Under the pieces are notes generated by a model that was given only the letters and a program-made list of their open reading frames with translations, searched no databases and was not told the DNA's origin. A DNA stretch of 7,058 bases from NCBI GenBank assembly GCA_002730485.1, contig PCAH01000007.1:1-7058 (forward strand). Direction: 5' to 3'. The position numbers and the translations under genes were made by a program. The stretch's first letter is position 1. Each line of letters opens with the position of its first letter. Shown here piece after piece: positions 5,289 to 7,058 of this stretch. The DNA comes from Dehalococcoidia bacterium. GTDB taxonomy: Bacteria > Chloroflexota > Dehalococcoidia > UBA3495.

Positions 5289-6751
5289 TGTCTACCTCTC
5301 CACCGACCGTATGTACGGACGCTCTTTTGACCGCAACCGATGCGTTGGATGCGTTGTCGGCCACCGCCACAACGATATCCTCGACGTGTTCAACCTCCAC
5401 GTGCCCAATCCCCCTCCCCACCGACGATTCCATCACAACGCCTCTCACCACGGTGGTGACCGACTGTGACCCGTGCACCACGTGTGCCACGACGACGTCT
5501 TCGTTGACCCTTTCGTCCTTGTTGAAATGCAGCACGCGGCGTGTGCACAATGTGAATCTGCCCGTGTACGATATGTGCCAAACCCTGTTTCGAGGTCCAA
5601 CGGGTACCCCGCAACTGTCCGCCGAATGGAAAACGCAATTGGACGAATCCGGCATCACCTTGCCTCGGCTGGATGCCTTGTCCTCCACGAACCCATCTGA
5701 CTATTGGGTCTTGCGTGAATGGTTCCATCTCGTGTGCACCTATGCAACTACTGGACAACAGCTGAACCGCTACGACCGTCAAAACGTGGACCGGGCCGTC
5801 AGCGAAATCCGTATGGAACTCGACGACGCGGAACGTGAGATGGATACCCTGTATGCAGACCAACGGGAATCCGACCGGTTGCAGGCGGCGGTGGATTGTC
5901 CGGCGGAGTGTGCGCGTGCGGTACAAGAGGCGTATGCCAAAGAGGCGAGGGACCGGGTGTTGGCGTCCCGGTCGCGGCCGTCGTTTTGTGGTGGTCGTGG
6001 TCGTCGCAACGGTCGCGATGATAGCGATGAGAATGGTTCTCTTCGCCACCGTCCCCGTCGTCGAACCCAACGCCTCTACATCCCCCTGGACCGGTCCCCA
6101 ATGAGTGATTTTGACCACCTGTTGAACGACCTCGACTTTGACCAACGTGTGCAACGTGCCACACGTACCTTGGACACCGTGAAACAGCGTCAGAAAGGGG
6201 TGCTCCGTGCGCAACAATTGGCCATTCGTATCGGGGATATCCTCGCCCATTGCCAACGTGTCTTTGGCCAGTTGCGCACCCTTGTGGACCAACTCCTTCA
6301 ACAGTGGGAGGCCCACCGCCTCCAATGTGCAACCCCGGATGCGCCGCTCATACTCACCCAGAAACTCGCGTTCCAGCGCCACGTGAAAACACTCCTGTTG
6401 GATGTGCGCCAGTATATGCAACAACAGGTTGTCGAAGGGGCGGCGTTGGGACAGTACCGGTGCAATGGCCCCACCTACCATTCGTGGTTCACCTATCAGG
6501 TTCGAGATTGTGATTCGTGGTTGCCGTGTGGTCCGGTGACAGATGCCAATGGTGACACGTACACCCCGCAACAAGTCCTGTTGGCGGTCACCAACCAAAC
6601 CGTGGTACGGCGGGCCAAAACGTTGGTGAACCAGGCCATTGACATTGCACAATGGACCAGTCCTGGCTACGTTACGGTCAATGATATCGTGGTGTTGACG
6701 ACGGTGTTGAAGAAGCAGCGGGTGAGTCTGCGGATGGCGGGAGGGTGTTGA
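5288..6751 (+). CDS. Unrecognised 487-residue helical protein with Ser/Thr-rich N-terminus
   Basis: No family was recognised. Numbering is from the ATG at 5288. Residues 1-80 are Ser/Thr-rich with scattered cysteines, including a CxxCxxC cluster (C60, C63, C66). Residues 95-160 look globular (SDYWVLREWFHLV). Residues 165-228 are strongly charged and helical, suggesting a coiled coil. An Arg/Gly-rich linker lies at about 227-263. A second long helical region spans about 285-385, rich in Gln and Leu. The C-terminal part holds a Trp/Cys-rich stretch (SWFTYQVRDCDSWLPCG) near 399-415. There is no clear membrane segment. The frame is open back to 5132, with ATGs at 5138 and 5216. The start at 5288 is preferred because GC-rich third positions begin there and MSTSPP resembles the other gene starts, but it is uncertain. 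The large open frame opposite is judged a shadow. The architecture would suit a scaffold or virion protein; this is a guess. Confidence 0.75.
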   Translation: MSTSPPTVCTDALLTATDALDALSATATTISSTCSTSTCPIPLPTDDSITTPLTTVVTDCDPCTTCATTTSSLTLSSLLKCSTRRVHNVNLPVYDMCQTLFRGPTGTPQLSAEWKTQLDESGITLPRLDALSSTNPSDYWVLREWFHLVCTYATTGQQLNRYDRQNVDRAVSEIRMELDDAEREMDTLYADQRESDRLQAAVDCPAECARAVQEAYAKEARDRVLASRSRPSFCGGRGRRNGRDDSDENGSLRHRPRRRTQRLYIPLDRSPMSDFDHLLNDLDFDQRVQRATRTLDTVKQRQKGVLRAQQLAIRIGDILAHCQRVFGQLRTLVDQLLQQWEAHRLQCATPDAPLILTQKLAFQRHVKTLLLDVRQYMQQQVVEGAALGQYRCNGPTYHSWFTYQVRDCDSWLPCGPVTDANGDTYTPQQVLLAVTNQTVVRRAKTLVNQAIDIAQWTSPGYVTVNDIVVLTTVLKKQRVSLRMAGGC

Positions 6752-6881
6752 TGTAGAACGAGAATTCGATATCGATTGCGGACCAGATGGAAGATAGATT
6801 ATCAATGGTCGCCACGTCAATTGATTGTGTTCTACTCTATATTGTTGCTATAACGTCTATCGTACATCGGTCTGTCTTGCA
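6752..6881 (+). promoter_or_regulatory. Intergenic region before the Pro-Glu repeat gene
   Basis: This gap becomes AT-rich between 6800 and 6860. It contains a 10-base palindrome tcgatatcga at 6766-6775, 15 bases after the stop of the preceding gene, and an 8-base palindrome tcaattga at 6817-6824. The block ctctatattgttgctataac at about 6835-6854 lies 28 bases before the next ATG and is the likeliest promoter. An open frame that crosses this region from 6787 has unnatural composition and is not considered a gene. Confidence 0.35.
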
Positions 6882-7058
6882 ATGGAATTGGAATCTGTCA
6901 CACCGACGGCCACACCGACGGCCACACCGGCCATACCCGCCATACCTCAACCGACACAGGACACTCACGAATCCGAGAAGAAGACAACCAATGAAGAAAA
7001 CCAAAACACGCAAGACACGGTAGAACAACCTGAGCCAGAACCGGAACCCGAGCCGGAA
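6882..7058 (+). CDS. N-terminal part of a protein with Thr/Pro and Pro-Glu repeats (runs off window)
   Basis: An ATG at 6882 with G at -3 and G at +4 opens a frame that stays open for all 59 codons to the window edge. The protein begins MELESVTPTATPTATPAIP and continues through a polar Asn/Gln/Glu/Lys-rich stretch to a Pro-Glu dipeptide run that is still going at the edge. A 12-base direct repeat (cacaccgacggc) underlies the TPTA repetition. The acidic, disordered N-terminus is probably a spacer before a folded domain outside the window. The family cannot be told. An AT-rich region upstream and the absence of stops support it as a real gene. Confidence 0.6.
   Translation, partial: MELESVTPTATPTATPAIPAIPQPTQDTHESEKKTTNEENQNTQDTVEQPEPEPEPEPE

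Noticed and set aside
5390..6820. A 476-codon open frame on the minus strand opposite the 487-residue gene
   Set aside because: It has no ATG near its beginning (the first codon is TTG and the first ATG comes after about 110 codons). Its composition is low-quality (long Thr, Arg and His runs), and it mirrors a plausible plus-strand protein. It is judged a shadow of codon bias.
6787..7023. A 78-codon plus-strand frame rich in Arg, His and Pro
   Set aside because: It overlaps the better-supported gene start at 6882 in another frame and has the composition of an out-of-frame reading of the repeat.

Overview
The window carries dense, intronless genes on both strands, separated by short AT-rich gaps in otherwise GC-moderate DNA. 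At least one gene family is typically eukaryotic (an ELO fatty-acid elongase) and one is typically bacterial (cyclopropane-fatty-acid synthase). Starts look eukaryotic: no Shine-Dalgarno sites are evident, and preferred ATGs are followed by Ser, Ala or Pro codons. Low-complexity tails and tandem short repeats are common. This mix fits best with a large double-stranded DNA virus of protists or algae (Nucleocytoviricota-like). That assignment is an inference, because no hallmark gene (capsid, polymerase B, packaging ATPase) lies in the window; a compact protist nuclear locus cannot be excluded.

Layout from left to right: (1) 1-66, the probable C-terminal end of a plus-strand gene. (2) 186-1640 (+), a membrane-anchored cyclopropane-fatty-acyl-phospholipid synthase with an apparently complete catalytic set. 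(3) 1662-1859 (-), a small acidic protein ending in a PGPGE pentapeptide repeat, convergent with the synthase. (4) 1860-1978, an AT-rich divergent promoter island. (5) 1979-3061 (+), a protein with a probable GIY-YIG/T5orf172-like core between low-complexity arms. (6) 3030-3791 (-), an unrecognised 253-residue protein that overlaps the previous gene tail to tail. (7) 3792-4042, a gap with small inverted repeats. (8) 4043-4903 (-), an ELOVL6/ELOVL3-like very-long-chain fatty-acid elongase. (9) 4904-5287, a divergent gap and leader with two tiny ORFs joined by TGATG stop-start overlaps. (10) 5288-6751 (+), an unrecognised 487-residue helical protein. (11) 6882 to the window end (+), the first 59 residues of a protein with an acidic Pro-Glu repeat, running off the window.

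The clearest functional theme is lipid modification. The elongase would lengthen acyl-CoA at the ER, and the synthase would add a methylene bridge to unsaturated acyl chains in membrane phospholipids using S-adenosylmethionine. Both enzymes act on acyl chains at membranes, so together they could alter host or virion membrane composition. The other genes are unrecognised or only weakly assigned, and nothing shows that they take part in this.
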